A stretch of DNA of 64,000 nucleotides from Hydrogenothermaceae bacterium (GTDB taxonomy: Bacteria > Aquificota > Aquificia > Aquificales > Hydrogenothermaceae), in assembly GCA_026418455.1 (NCBI GenBank), contig JAOABH010000004.1, positions 620,001 through 684,000 of the forward strand, read 5' to 3'. Both the position numbers and the translations under genes were made by a program. The notes under the pieces are model-generated. The model was not told where the DNA came from. It saw only the letters and a program-made list of their open reading frames with translations, and made no database searches. Position 1 is the first letter of the stretch; every line of letters begins with the position of its first letter. This document shows positions 1-10,183 of the stretch, in pieces.

Positions 1-82
1 CCCCAAACTTCTCTACTGCTCTTTTCTCAAACTCTTCTCTAAACTCTGGATTGATCGGAAATTTTGTAAAAACTACAACCAT
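1..82 (-). CDS. Partial CDS (5' part), antibiotic biosynthesis monooxygenase (ABM)-like protein, runs off left edge
   Basis: Reverse strand from ATG at 82: MVVVFTKFPINPEFREEFEKRAVEKFG..., typical N-terminus of small ABM-domain proteins. Confidence 0.55.
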   Translation of the reverse strand, partial: MVVVFTKFPINPEFREEFEKRAVEKFG

Positions 83-133
83 CTTAAACCTCCCTAATAT
101 AAAGTTAAATGTTTATTAACTAAGTTGTTAAGA

Positions 134-1069
134 TTATTTGATAATCATCTGATGTGCTTTACCTACCAACTTTGTAAAGTGATCATATCCTTTTTTCCGT
201 AGATGTTTTATAAGGCACTCTTTGATCTTTAAAGGTGAGTATGGATCGTAAAAATTAGCTGTTCCTACCTGTATCTGTATTGCTCCTGCTAAAAAATGCT
301 GTAAAGCATCCTGTATTGTTGTTATACCTCCAACACCTATTATAGGAACTTTACTTCCATATTTACTATAAACTTGCCATATCATTCTAACAGCTATAGG
401 AAGTATAGCTGGTCCTGATAATCCACCGGTAATCGTAGATAAAATAGGTTTTTCTCTCTCAACATCTATCGCAACACCAAGTAAAGTGTTTATAAGAACC
501 AATCCGTCAGCATTTGCAGAAACACATGCATCAGCAGTATCAAGGATATTTGTAACATTAGGACTCAACTTTACCAGTAAAGGTTTTTTTGTTACTTTCT
601 TTATTTTATAGACCAAATCGTATAAAACCTGAGGATCACTTCCAAAAGCTATACCACCTTTTTTAACATTTGGACAAGAGACATTAAGCTCTAAACCATG
701 GACTCCTTCTGCTTTATCTAATATTTCAGAAACTGCTATATACTCCTCTTCATTTTCACCAAACACATTGGCAATTATCTTAGTATCATACTTTCTCAGT
801 TTTGGTAGTATGTTCTCTATAAAGTACTCAACACCAGGATTTTGAAGTCCTATGGAGTTAAGCATACCAGCAGGAGTTTCAACTATCCTCTGTGGCATAT
901 TACCTTTTCTCGGTTTTAAAGAAAGTCCCTTAACAACCACAGCTCCAAGTTCTGACAGGTCGTAAAGCTCAGCAACTTCAAGACCATAACTAAAAGTCCC
1001 AGATGCTGTCCATATCGGATTCTTAAACTCCATACCAAAAAGCTCATAAGAGAGTAATTCTTTTTCCAT
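134..1069 (-). CDS. pyrD: Dihydroorotate dehydrogenase (class 1B type)
   Basis: [52 protein letters not shown] motifs. Confidence 0.95.
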   Translation of the reverse strand: MEKELLSYELFGMEFKNPIWTASGTFSYGLEVAELYDLSELGAVVVKGLSLKPRKGNMPQRIVETPAGMLNSIGLQNPGVEYFIENILPKLRKYDTKIIANVFGENEEEYIAVSEILDKAEGVHGLELNVSCPNVKKGGIAFGSDPQVLYDLVYKIKKVTKKPLLVKLSPNVTNILDTADACVSANADGLVLINTLLGVAIDVEREKPILSTITGGLSGPAILPIAVRMIWQVYSKYGSKVPIIGVGGITTIQDALQHFLAGAIQIQVGTANFYDPYSPLKIKECLIKHLRKKGYDHFTKLVGKAHQMIIK

Positions 1070-1127
1070 TTACTACCTCTATCCTTGATGTTAGAATATT
1101 ATAACATCTACCCTTAAGGAGTAATTT

Positions 1128-2111
1128 ATGGTAAAAACTGTTTTGCTTACCGGAGTAGCAGGTTTCATAGGTTGGAAAACTACAGAAAAGTTACTTGATA
1201 TGGGAGTTGAAGTAGTAGGTTTAGATAACATGAATGACTATTATGACACACGATTAAAAGAGTATAGGCTTAATACATTGAAAAATAAGGAAAATTTTAA
1301 ATTTTTCAACATAGATATAGAGAATCTACAGGCATTAGATGTTGTATTTAGTTTATATAAATTTGATGCAGTGTTAAATTTGGCTGCAAGAGCCGGAGTA
1401 AGATACAGCATGATAAATCCCCACATCTATATGACTACAAACGCAATAGGAACATTGAATTTATTAGAGATGATGAAGAAATACAACATAAAAAAGATGG
1501 TTTTAGCTTCAACATCTTCCCTGTATGCTGGACAACCTATGCCTTTTAAGGAAGATCTCCCTGTTAATACACCAATATCTCCATATGCAGCTTCCAAAAA
1601 GGCGGCAGAAGTTACAGCTTACACATACCACTATCTCTATGGTATAGATATATCTGTTGTTAGATACTTTACTGTCTATGGTCCTGCAGGTAGACCTGAT
1701 ATGAGTATATTCAGATTTATAAAATGGATAGATGAAGGAAAGCCAATAATACTTTACGGAGACGGATCCCAATCAAGAGATTTTACATATGTTGATGATA
1801 TAGCAGATGGAACTATACTTGCCATGAAAGAAGTCGGTTACGAGATAATAAATTTAGGTGGTGGTAAAAATCCAATATCTTTAAATCAAGTTATAAGCAC
1901 CATAGAAAATTACCTTGGTAAAAAAGCTATTATAGAGTATAGACCTTTTCATAAGGCAGACTTAAAAGAAACTTGGGCTGATATTACAAAAGCAGAGCAG
2001 ATTTTAGGTTGGAAACCTAAGGTTAGTTTTGATGAAGGCATAAAGAGAACTGTAGAATGGTATATCCAAAATAGAGATTGGTTGAAGGATGTAGAAGTAG
2101 GAAATGAGTAA
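1128..2111 (+). CDS. NAD-dependent epimerase, UDP-glucuronate 4-epimerase-like
   Basis: GVAGFIGWKTTEKLL Rossmann motif, SPYAASKKAAE (YxxxK), RYFTVYGPAGRPDM. Confidence 0.85.
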   Translation: MVKTVLLTGVAGFIGWKTTEKLLDMGVEVVGLDNMNDYYDTRLKEYRLNTLKNKENFKFFNIDIENLQALDVVFSLYKFDAVLNLAARAGVRYSMINPHIYMTTNAIGTLNLLEMMKKYNIKKMVLASTSSLYAGQPMPFKEDLPVNTPISPYAASKKAAEVTAYTYHYLYGIDISVVRYFTVYGPAGRPDMSIFRFIKWIDEGKPIILYGDGSQSRDFTYVDDIADGTILAMKEVGYEIINLGGGKNPISLNQVISTIENYLGKKAIIEYRPFHKADLKETWADITKAEQILGWKPKVSFDEGIKRTVEWYIQNRDWLKDVEVGNE

Positions 2112-2112
2112 A

Positions 2113-2715
2113 TTAGGAAAGCCATCTGTTTAGATTTTCCATAAGCCTATTGTAAAGTTTTTCATAAAAGTATCTATCCAACTTTAAATTCTCTGCATCT
2201 TGTACCTTAGTTTTGAAAATGGTAGATAAAATTCTGAAACTCTCTCTGTCCCAGCTTATTTTTTTGGGGTCGTATATACCAAGGAGATAATTAAACTTTA
2301 CCAAAAAAGAGAGAAATATCTTATAACCATCTTTACTTTTTGATATATGGTAAAGACTTTTTTTTAAAAGATTATAGATATTTCCATCAGGATAAGGAGA
2401 GTATTTATAAATAAGGTCTAACATTCTATAACCGTTAGTAATATTGTTGTAATCTCTTGATAGAAAAAGACCCAATGTATAAACTTTGTCAATATCATTT
2501 ATATATATCTTATCGTTTCTAAACTTTATAAAAACTCCTTCAAAGTATGTAAATTTATCAAGATAAGTGTAAGGAAGATTCTTTATAAACTGTCCATTTT
2601 GTATAACAACACTTTCTATACCCATACTTTTTGTGTATATTGATAATGCAACATCGTTATTTCCTATAAATCTCCTTGATACAACAACTGCTTGATCTTT
2701 AAAGAATACCTCCAA
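2113..2715 (-). CDS. recO: DNA repair protein RecO-like
   Basis: N-terminal OB-like region (QAVVVSRRFIGNNDVALSIYTKSMG) and length; divergent. Confidence 0.55.
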   Translation of the reverse strand: MEVFFKDQAVVVSRRFIGNNDVALSIYTKSMGIESVVIQNGQFIKNLPYTYLDKFTYFEGVFIKFRNDKIYINDIDKVYTLGLFLSRDYNNITNGYRMLDLIYKYSPYPDGNIYNLLKKSLYHISKSKDGYKIFLSFLVKFNYLLGIYDPKKISWDRESFRILSTIFKTKVQDAENLKLDRYFYEKLYNRLMENLNRWLS

Positions 2716-2718
2716 ACA

Positions 2719-4518
2719 CTACTTCTCCCAAACATTACTGATATTTACTTCAAAGGCTACCGGAACTTTTTTTAATACCCTTTTTCCTGCTTTTTCCATA
2801 GCTTCTTTTAATATTTCCACATTTTTCTCTATACTGTCTTCCTGAGATTCTATAACTATCTCATCATGGACAAGATTAACGATTTTACTACTTTCATCTT
2901 TATTCTTATAGTATAAAACAACAGCCATCTTTAACAGATCACTTCCAGAACCTTGTATAGGATAGTTAACTGCATCAGTAAATCTATAAGCTAATAATTT
3001 TCTGCCAAGAAGTGTTGAAACTTCTATATTTCTATGTTTTTGAAGATAGCTTTTTACTGTGTTGTGCCACTGTCCAAAATTTTTATAATACTCAAAGAAA
3101 TTTTTATGGAACTCCTTTGCTTCATCAATAGATATTTCAACATCATAGTTAACTTTTGCATACTCCACAAGAGATTTTGGAGACATTCCATAAATAAGTC
3201 CAAAATTTATAGCTTTTGCAAGTTTTCTATCTTCTGAAGAAACATCTTCATATCTTCTTCCAGTAATTACAGAAGCTGTTAATCTATGTAGATCAAGTCC
3301 TTCTGAAAAAGCTTTTATCATATTTTCATCTCCCGTATATTCTGCAGCAAGTCTAAGTTCTATCTGAGAGTAATCAGCAATAATAAATTTATAACCTTTT
3401 TCTGTTTGAAAAACTTTTTTTAATGAAGCTGGAATATTTTGAAGATTTGGTCTCATAGATGCCATCCTTCCAGTAGATGCTCCTATCTGCCTAAACTCCC
3501 CATAAACTCTACCATCTTTAACAAAACCTTTTATTTCTCTTAATTTATCAATTATTTTTTTCACTGTCCTTATACTTATTAGTAATCTAACTTCTTCTAA
3601 ATCAATGTAATTTTTCAAAACAGAGTCTTGAGATGAGTATGATCCCTTTTCAGTTTTAGGAAGTTTTATATTTAATTTATTAACAAGATAATTTGCAACT
3701 TGTTGTGGAGAAAATGGGTCTATCTGATAATTTTTCTTAAACTCAAAGTATAAATTTTGAAATGTTTTTTCATTTTCTTCCAATAGAGAGTTTAAAACCT
3801 TAATATTTACCGACATACCAGCAAGTTCTATATCAACAAGAACAGGTAAAAAAGCCATCTCAAGAAGGGCAACAGGGTTATGGAGATTGAATATTTGAGA
3901 TATTTTTGAACTTTTCTGTAAAGTATATCCTTCATTTAATCTGTCTAACATACTTTTAAATATCTTTCTTAAAGCTTTTATATCTTCTGCTGCATAAATA
4001 AGTTGGTCTTTTGTTAAGGTAGATGAAGTCCAATCTGATTTTTGAAGTTTTTTATCTATATCTTCTCCTGCAAATCTATTAGAAACTGCTTTTAGAGAGT
4101 GTCTATCTGTCTCACTACCTTTAGACAGAATCTGAGAAGCTATCATTGTGTCAAAAACGGTATCTACAGACACATTATAGTTAGTTTTTAAAAATTTCAG
4201 ATCAAATTTAAGGTTGTGGCCTATAACACCTCTATCTCTGAATATATCTTTTAAAAAAGAGGTTACAATAGTCTGATTTAATTTAAATGCATCAATAACA
4301 AATATCTTCTCTTCATTACCAAGCTGAATAAGCCTTATTTTATCACTAAAAACATCTATATTATCAAGGTCTTTTGTTGCTACTTCTGTATCAAGATAGA
4401 TATATTTGTCTTTTTCTAACTCTTTAATTACAGATGGAATATCCTTCTCATCTGTTATATACTTAAAACCTTCATATACTATCTGCTCTTGAGGTAATGA
4501 ATCAAAAAGTGATTTCAT
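2719..4518 (-). CDS. polA: Family A DNA polymerase I with 3'-5' exonuclease but no 5'-3' exonuclease domain
   Basis: Exo motifs YLDTEVATK, GHNLKFDLKFL; pol motifs DYSQIELRLAA, KAINFGLIYGMS, LVHDEIVIES; only 599 aa. Confidence 0.95.
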   Translation of the reverse strand: MKSLFDSLPQEQIVYEGFKYITDEKDIPSVIKELEKDKYIYLDTEVATKDLDNIDVFSDKIRLIQLGNEEKIFVIDAFKLNQTIVTSFLKDIFRDRGVIGHNLKFDLKFLKTNYNVSVDTVFDTMIASQILSKGSETDRHSLKAVSNRFAGEDIDKKLQKSDWTSSTLTKDQLIYAAEDIKALRKIFKSMLDRLNEGYTLQKSSKISQIFNLHNPVALLEMAFLPVLVDIELAGMSVNIKVLNSLLEENEKTFQNLYFEFKKNYQIDPFSPQQVANYLVNKLNIKLPKTEKGSYSSQDSVLKNYIDLEEVRLLISIRTVKKIIDKLREIKGFVKDGRVYGEFRQIGASTGRMASMRPNLQNIPASLKKVFQTEKGYKFIIADYSQIELRLAAEYTGDENMIKAFSEGLDLHRLTASVITGRRYEDVSSEDRKLAKAINFGLIYGMSPKSLVEYAKVNYDVEISIDEAKEFHKNFFEYYKNFGQWHNTVKSYLQKHRNIEVSTLLGRKLLAYRFTDAVNYPIQGSGSDLLKMAVVLYYKNKDESSKIVNLVHDEIVIESQEDSIEKNVEILKEAMEKAGKRVLKKVPVAFEVNISNVWEK

Positions 4519-5083
4519 ATTTATTTATCAACACAGCACCTTCTTTCAATAGAGTATCAACAGCATTTTTTGAACTATCTTCAAACACTCCTTTAATAGA
4601 GTCTTCCAAAATAAAAACCTGAAAACCTAAATTTATACCACCTAACGCTGTATTTTTAACACAGAAATCTGTAGCTACACCGCAGATAAAAATCCTCTTT
4701 ATACCTCTCTCTCTTAACAAAGTATCAAGTATTGTTCCTTGAAACCCGGAGTATGCATCAAAATCCCTTGATGTCCCTTTAGATATTATAAATTTGTTAT
4801 CTTCTGGGATTTTTAAATCAGGGTGAAATTTTGAGCCTTCTGTATCAGCAATACAATGAGGTGGCCATATACCACCAAAACCCTTAAAAGATATATGATT
4901 TTCAGGATGCCAATCTCTCGTAAAAAACACAGGTTGCCCAGCTTTTGAGAATATATCCACATACCAATTTATAGTTGGAATTATCTTATCCGCATCTTTT
5001 ACAGGTAAAACCCCGTAAGGCATAAAATCATTCTGCATATCTACAACTATAAGTGCATCCTTATTTGTTAAGTTAACTTTCAT
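4502..5083 (-). CDS. pncA: Nicotinamidase / isochorismatase-family hydrolase
   Basis: ALIVVDMQNDFMPYG, FFTRDWHPENHISF, IFICGVATDFCVKNTA. Confidence 0.9.
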   Translation of the reverse strand: MKVNLTNKDALIVVDMQNDFMPYGVLPVKDADKIIPTINWYVDIFSKAGQPVFFTRDWHPENHISFKGFGGIWPPHCIADTEGSKFHPDLKIPEDNKFIISKGTSRDFDAYSGFQGTILDTLLRERGIKRIFICGVATDFCVKNTALGGINLGFQVFILEDSIKGVFEDSSKNAVDTLLKEGAVLINKYEITF

Positions 5084-5442
5084 TCCTCATCTTCCTCCTG
5101 TTTCTCTTTACATTCTATACATAAAGAGGCAACAGGTCTTGCAACTAATCTTTTAAAGGGTATTTCTACACCACAAGATTCACATATTCCATAGGTTCCA
5201 TACTCTATCTTCTGAAGAGTGTATTCTATTTTTTTTAAAAGTTTTCTATCTCTATCAAGAGTTCTGAGTGTAAGTATTCTCTCTGTTTCTGCTTCAGCTC
5301 TCTCTATTTCATCTGAGCCAGAAAAAGAAAGGTTCTCTCCAACATTTTCCCTTGTTTCCTGTATAAGCCTATCCCTCCACTCTAAAAGTATCCTCTTTAA
5401 CTCTTCTATCTCTTGAGGTTTTAAATGTTGCATATTCACCAC
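5080..5442 (-). CDS. TraR/DksA-family C4 zinc finger protein
   Basis: YGICESCGVEIPFKRLVARPVASLCIECKEKQE zinc finger. Confidence 0.9.
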   Translation of the reverse strand: MVNMQHLKPQEIEELKRILLEWRDRLIQETRENVGENLSFSGSDEIERAEAETERILTLRTLDRDRKLLKKIEYTLQKIEYGTYGICESCGVEIPFKRLVARPVASLCIECKEKQEEDEE

Positions 5443-5502
5443 CTTTTATAAGTTTAATCTTATCTATTTTAAACCTATTTACATATTTCAGTAAAGGTCG
5501 TT

Positions 5503-5508
5503 TATAAT
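5503..5508 (+). promoter_or_regulatory. Candidate -10 (TATAAT) upstream of the PBP1A gene; possible -35 TTTACA at 5478-5483 (19-nt spacer)
   Basis: Consensus hexamer in a divergent intergenic region. Confidence 0.4.
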
Positions 5509-5553
5509 ATTGTTTGTTAAAATTTTTATATTTCAATAGGAGTTAAGACTTTT

Positions 5554-7884
5554 TTGAAGAATAAAATAGCAATTTATACAGTGTTAACTTTATCGGTTTT
5601 ATCATTACTGTTTTTTGTGTATATTCTAATTATAACAAGAGACCTTCCTGATGTAAGACAACTTGAAAATTGGAAACCTCCAGAAGCCTCTGTTATATAT
5701 GATTACAAAGGTAGAGTTTACTCTGAACTTTATGTCCAAAAGAGGTACTACGTCAATATAGACAAAATTCCAGACTATGTTAAAAAGGCTTTTATAGCTA
5801 CAGAGGATAAAAGTTTTTATGACAACATAGGTATAGATTTTTTTGGTATTCTCAGGGCTTTTGTTAAAAATATTATCTCTGGTGGTATAGCAGAAGGTGG
5901 AAGCACAATATCACAACAGCTTGTAAAAAATCTTTTCTTAACCCCAGAAAGGAGTATAAACAGAAAAATCAAAGAGATGATTTTAGCTATAAAGTTAAAT
6001 AGATACTACTCTAAGGATAAAATATTAGAACTTTACTTGAACCAGATATACTTAGGGCAGGGAAGCTATGGAGTAGAAGCAGCTTCTTTAACTTACTTTG
6101 GTAAACATATATGGGAAGTAGATCTATGTGAAGCAGCAGTTTTAGCAGGTTTACCAAAAGCTCCCAGTAAATACAACCCTTATTCTAACTTGGAACTTGC
6201 AGAAAAGAGAAAGCTAACAGTTTTAGAAAGAATGTTAGATGAAGGATATATATCTGAAAGTGATCTTGAAAAGTGTAAAAATAAACCAATAAAACTTGCT
6301 GGAAAATCTAAAGTCTTAGATTTTGATTACTTTACAGAAACAATAAGACAGTTTGTGATAGATAAATATGGGGAAGAAGCAGTAATAACAGGTGGATTAA
6401 AAATATACACAACCATTGATAAAGACCTTCAGATTTATGCTCAGAAAAAACTTCAAGAGAAATTGGAAATATATCAGGGAACTTACGGCTTTCCTAAACC
6501 ATCTAAAGATGAAGAACAATATCTAAAAGAGAAATTTGAAAATCAAAATGTGGGTTCATTTATTGAGAACTACATATATATTGCAAAAGTTTTGGAAGTA
6601 AAAGGTAAAAGTTTAAAATTCCAGATATCAGATTTTGAGAAAAGTTTAATAGCTCCATACCAGATAAAAGGATTACAAGCTGGTGGTTATGTTTATGTTA
6701 GATATTTAGGTAATGATAACTTTAAAATAGTTCCATTCTTGGAAGGTGCTATCGTTTCCATAGACTCAAAATCCGGAGAAATTAGAGCTTTGGTAGGTGG
6801 TTATGATTTTCTAAAATCCCAATTTAACAGAATATTCCAGAGTAAAAGACAGCCCGGTTCTGCAATAAAACCTCTTATCTATGCATCGGCAATATTAAAT
6901 GGATATACTCAGATATCCATACTTAGAGATGAACCTATATCTTTCTTTGACTACAGTCAAGGTAAAGAATGGACTCCTAAAAATTATGATGGAAACTACT
7001 ACGGAAATGTAATACTAAGAACCGCTTTAGCAAAGAGTTTAAACGCAGCTACTGTGTATCTATTATCCGAAATAGGTTTTGACAATGTTATAAACCTTGG
7101 ATACAGATTAGGTATAAAACAGAAACTTCCACCATACTACTCCTTAGCCCTTGGATCCATAGAGTTAACTCCTATTGAAGTTGCAACAATGTATGCTACA
7201 TTTGGAAATCAGGGAACGAGATGTCAACCATTTTACATAAAGAAAGTTGTAAATCAGTTGGGAGATGTTCTGTATAGTCAGGAATCTTTTTGTGAAACCG
7301 TATATCCTGCAGCCGAAAATGCTGTTATGGTTGATTTACTTAGAGCTGTTGTAACAGAAGGAACGGCAGTTGCTGCATCATCACTACCTTTCCAAGTGGC
7401 AGGGAAAACTGGAACGACAAATGATTATGCAGATGCATGGTTTGCAGGGTTTGATCCTAATTTAACAACAGTTGTATGGGTAGGATACGATAAAAGAAGA
7501 ACTATAGGAAAAGGAGTAGCCGGAGCAACAGTAGCACTTCCTATATGGATAGATGTAATGGCTTATGCAAACAGAGGATCTCCTTACAAGGAGTTTCCAA
7601 GAGTTGAAGGAACTGTATATATACCGATAGATCCTATAACTTTAAAAATAGCAAACGATAACTGTCCAGGTAGATATCTACTTTTTGTAAATGGTACAAA
7701 TCCGACGGTAGATTGTGAAGGTAATCAGGTTGATATATCTATCTTCTTACCTAAACAAGAAACACCTTTACACGAAGGGGATCAAAATCAAACACCCCCG
7801 GCAGAAAATAACCCTAAACAGGAGAATAGTCCTAACGAAAGCCAAAAAATTATTGATATAATAGAGAAGAATAAACAACAGTAA
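5554..7884 (+). CDS. mrcA: Penicillin-binding protein 1A (transglycosylase/transpeptidase), TTG start
   Basis: EDKSFYDNIGIDFFGILRA, GGSTISQQLVKNLFL, RQPGSAIKPLIYASA, AGKTGTTNDYADAWF. Confidence 0.93.
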   Translation: MKNKIAIYTVLTLSVLSLLFFVYILIITRDLPDVRQLENWKPPEASVIYDYKGRVYSELYVQKRYYVNIDKIPDYVKKAFIATEDKSFYDNIGIDFFGILRAFVKNIISGGIAEGGSTISQQLVKNLFLTPERSINRKIKEMILAIKLNRYYSKDKILELYLNQIYLGQGSYGVEAASLTYFGKHIWEVDLCEAAVLAGLPKAPSKYNPYSNLELAEKRKLTVLERMLDEGYISESDLEKCKNKPIKLAGKSKVLDFDYFTETIRQFVIDKYGEEAVITGGLKIYTTIDKDLQIYAQKKLQEKLEIYQGTYGFPKPSKDEEQYLKEKFENQNVGSFIENYIYIAKVLEVKGKSLKFQISDFEKSLIAPYQIKGLQAGGYVYVRYLGNDNFKIVPFLEGAIVSIDSKSGEIRALVGGYDFLKSQFNRIFQSKRQPGSAIKPLIYASAILNGYTQISILRDEPISFFDYSQGKEWTPKNYDGNYYGNVILRTALAKSLNAATVYLLSEIGFDNVINLGYRLGIKQKLPPYYSLALGSIELTPIEVATMYATFGNQGTRCQPFYIKKVVNQLGDVLYSQESFCETVYPAAENAVMVDLLRAVVTEGTAVAASSLPFQVAGKTGTTNDYADAWFAGFDPNLTTVVWVGYDKRRTIGKGVAGATVALPIWIDVMAYANRGSPYKEFPRVEGTVYIPIDPITLKIANDNCPGRYLLFVNGTNPTVDCEGNQVDISIFLPKQETPLHEGDQNQTPPAENNPKQENSPNESQKIIDIIEKNKQQ

Positions 7885-7893
7885 GGAGTTATT

Positions 7894-9141
7894 ATGAAAG
7901 CTTACAACTTGCCTAATGAAAGAGGATATTTTGGAATATTCGGTGGTAAATACCTACCGGAAACTCTTATTCCGGCTTTACAGGAACTTGAGGAAAAATA
8001 CAATCAGATAAAAAAAGATGGTGATTTTCATAGGGAGCTAATTTACTATCTCAATGAATATGCTGGTAGACCTACAATACTTTACTATGCAAAAAGGTTA
8101 ACAGATGCAGTAGGTGGAGCAAAGATATACCTAAAGAGAGAGGATATGCTACATACAGGAGCTCACAAAATAAACAACACTCTCGGACAAGTCTTACTTA
8201 CAAAGAAGATAGGTAAAAGAAGGATAATTGCAGAAACAGGTGCAGGACAACACGGAGTTTCTACAGCAACAGCTGCTGCTCTATTCGGTCTTGAATGTAC
8301 CATATACATGGGTGAAGAAGATGCAGAGAGACAAGCTCTTAATGTTTTTAGAATGAAGCTATTAGGTGCAGAAGTTGAGATAGTGAGAAGTGGAAGTAGG
8401 ACATTAAAAGATGCAGTTAACGAAGCATTACGGGATTGGGTTACAAATGTAAGAACTACACATTACATAATAGGGTCTGCGTTAGGACCACATCCTTTCC
8501 CTATGATAGTTAGAGATTTTCAAAGTGTAATAGGAAATGAAACAAAAAACCAGATAGTTGAGATAGAAGGAAGACTTCCTGATGCCGTTGTTGCCTGTGT
8601 AGGTGGGGGTAGTAACGCAATAGGGATGTTCTATCCATTTGTAGAAGATACAGAAGTTAAACTTTATGGTGTAGAGGCAGCCGGATACGGTATTGAAACC
8701 GGAATGCATGCTGCAAGTTTAAACGGTGGATCCATAGGTGTTCTACACGGTATGAAATCATACTTCTTACAAGATGAATGGGGACAGATAGAACATACCC
8801 ACTCAATATCAGCAGGACTTGATTATCCAGGTGTAGGTCCGGAGCATGCTTACTTAAAAGAGTCAGGAAGAGCTAATTATATCACTGCAACAGATGAAGA
8901 AGCTATAGAGGGATTTTTCTTACTCTCAAGAACAGAGGGTATAATACCAGCTCTTGAAAGCTCTCATGCTGTAATAAAAGCTGTAGAAATAGCAAGAGAG
9001 CTTGGAAAAGGAAAAATCGTAGTTATCAATCTGTCAGGAAGAGGAGACAAAGATGTTCAACAACTCAAAAACTACCTTGATACAAATCCAGACGTAAGAG
9101 ATAGGATAATGTCAAGACTTAAAGAGGTCTACGGCATCTAA
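7894..9141 (+). CDS. trpB: Tryptophan synthase beta chain
   Basis: [18 protein letters not shown]-lysine motif, [25 protein letters not shown]. Confidence 0.96.
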   Translation: MKAYNLPNERGYFGIFGGKYLPETLIPALQELEEKYNQIKKDGDFHRELIYYLNEYAGRPTILYYAKRLTDAVGGAKIYLKREDMLHTGAHKINNTLGQVLLTKKIGKRRIIAETGAGQHGVSTATAAALFGLECTIYMGEEDAERQALNVFRMKLLGAEVEIVRSGSRTLKDAVNEALRDWVTNVRTTHYIIGSALGPHPFPMIVRDFQSVIGNETKNQIVEIEGRLPDAVVACVGGGSNAIGMFYPFVEDTEVKLYGVEAAGYGIETGMHAASLNGGSIGVLHGMKSYFLQDEWGQIEHTHSISAGLDYPGVGPEHAYLKESGRANYITATDEEAIEGFFLLSRTEGIIPALESSHAVIKAVEIARELGKGKIVVINLSGRGDKDVQQLKNYLDTNPDVRDRIMSRLKEVYGI

Positions 9142-10176
9142 ATGGAGATACTACTTCCAATAGCAAATATCTCTGTAAATCCTTTTGAGATTGTAATTAT
9201 AGGTTTTTGGGTGGGAATACTTTCTGGTATGCTGGGAATAGGTGGCGGAATAGTAGTTAATCCTATTCTCATAAAACTTGGAGTTCCTTCCGTTGTAGTC
9301 GTAGGAACATCTATAAGTCAGATGATTGGAGCTTCACTTTCCGGATTCTTAACTTATTTAAGGTCAAAACTTGTAGATATAAAGATGGGATTGTTTATTG
9401 TTGGTTTTGGGACAATAGGAGGAATCACGGGAATTTTTATAATAAACTACTTTAAACATCTTGGAAACGTTAGACAGTTTGTCCTCTCTGTGTATGTAGT
9501 CTATCTGCTTTTATTGGGAATTTTTATACTACTTGAAACTATAAAGAATAAAGGTAAAGAAGATAAAAAGGGAAAAATTAAAAAGTTCTGTGAGAGGTTA
9601 CCTTTAAAAACAGAGTTTAAAGTAGGTGAGAGGTCTATAATTATTCCTGCTTTTATAGGTATTCTATCCGGACTACTTTCTGCAATAATGGGAATAGGAG
9701 GAGGAAACCTTGTAATACCAGCACTTATGTATCTTGCTGGTTATTCCATACAGATGGCAGTCGCTGTAAGTGTATTTCAGATGATATTCATCGCCTCTTT
9801 TTTAGCTTTCCTCCACTCTCTTTTTAACCATGGAGTTGATATAGTTCTTGGAATTTTACTTTTAATAGGTTCTTCCTTTGGTGCTGTGTTTGGAGCATTG
9901 TTAGGTCAAAAGATGAAAAGAGATTATCTCAAACTTATATTAGTTTTTCTTATGATAACCGTTGCTATCTACAGTCTATTTCAACTTTTAGAAAGAAAAA
10001 GAGAAGTTTATAATCCTATTTTACCTGATAATATACTCTCCCACTTGCTTGTAGAATATCCTTACATATATTCAAGTTTGGTAGTCATTTTGAGTTTAGT
10101 AATGGGGTTTATAATCAGCAGTTTTGCCTTTAGGTTAAGAACATTTTTACTTGCCGTTTTTTCAAAAGGTGATTAA
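9142..10176 (+). CDS. TauE/SafE-family sulfite/organosulfonate exporter-like permease
   Basis: Two repeats of GMLGIGGGIVVNPIL / AIMGIGGGNLVIPAL in a multi-TM protein. Confidence 0.85.
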   Translation: MEILLPIANISVNPFEIVIIGFWVGILSGMLGIGGGIVVNPILIKLGVPSVVVVGTSISQMIGASLSGFLTYLRSKLVDIKMGLFIVGFGTIGGITGIFIINYFKHLGNVRQFVLSVYVVYLLLLGIFILLETIKNKGKEDKKGKIKKFCERLPLKTEFKVGERSIIIPAFIGILSGLLSAIMGIGGGNLVIPALMYLAGYSIQMAVAVSVFQMIFIASFLAFLHSLFNHGVDIVLGILLLIGSSFGAVFGALLGQKMKRDYLKLILVFLMITVAIYSLFQLLERKREVYNPILPDNILSHLLVEYPYIYSSLVVILSLVMGFIISSFAFRLRTFLLAVFSKGD

Positions 10177-10183
10177 AAGGTAG

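Noticed and set aside
131-147. GATTAT-TTG-ATAATC hairpin at the pyrD 3' end as a terminator
   Set aside because: No G/C content to form a stable hairpin and the downstream gene lies close on the same strand.
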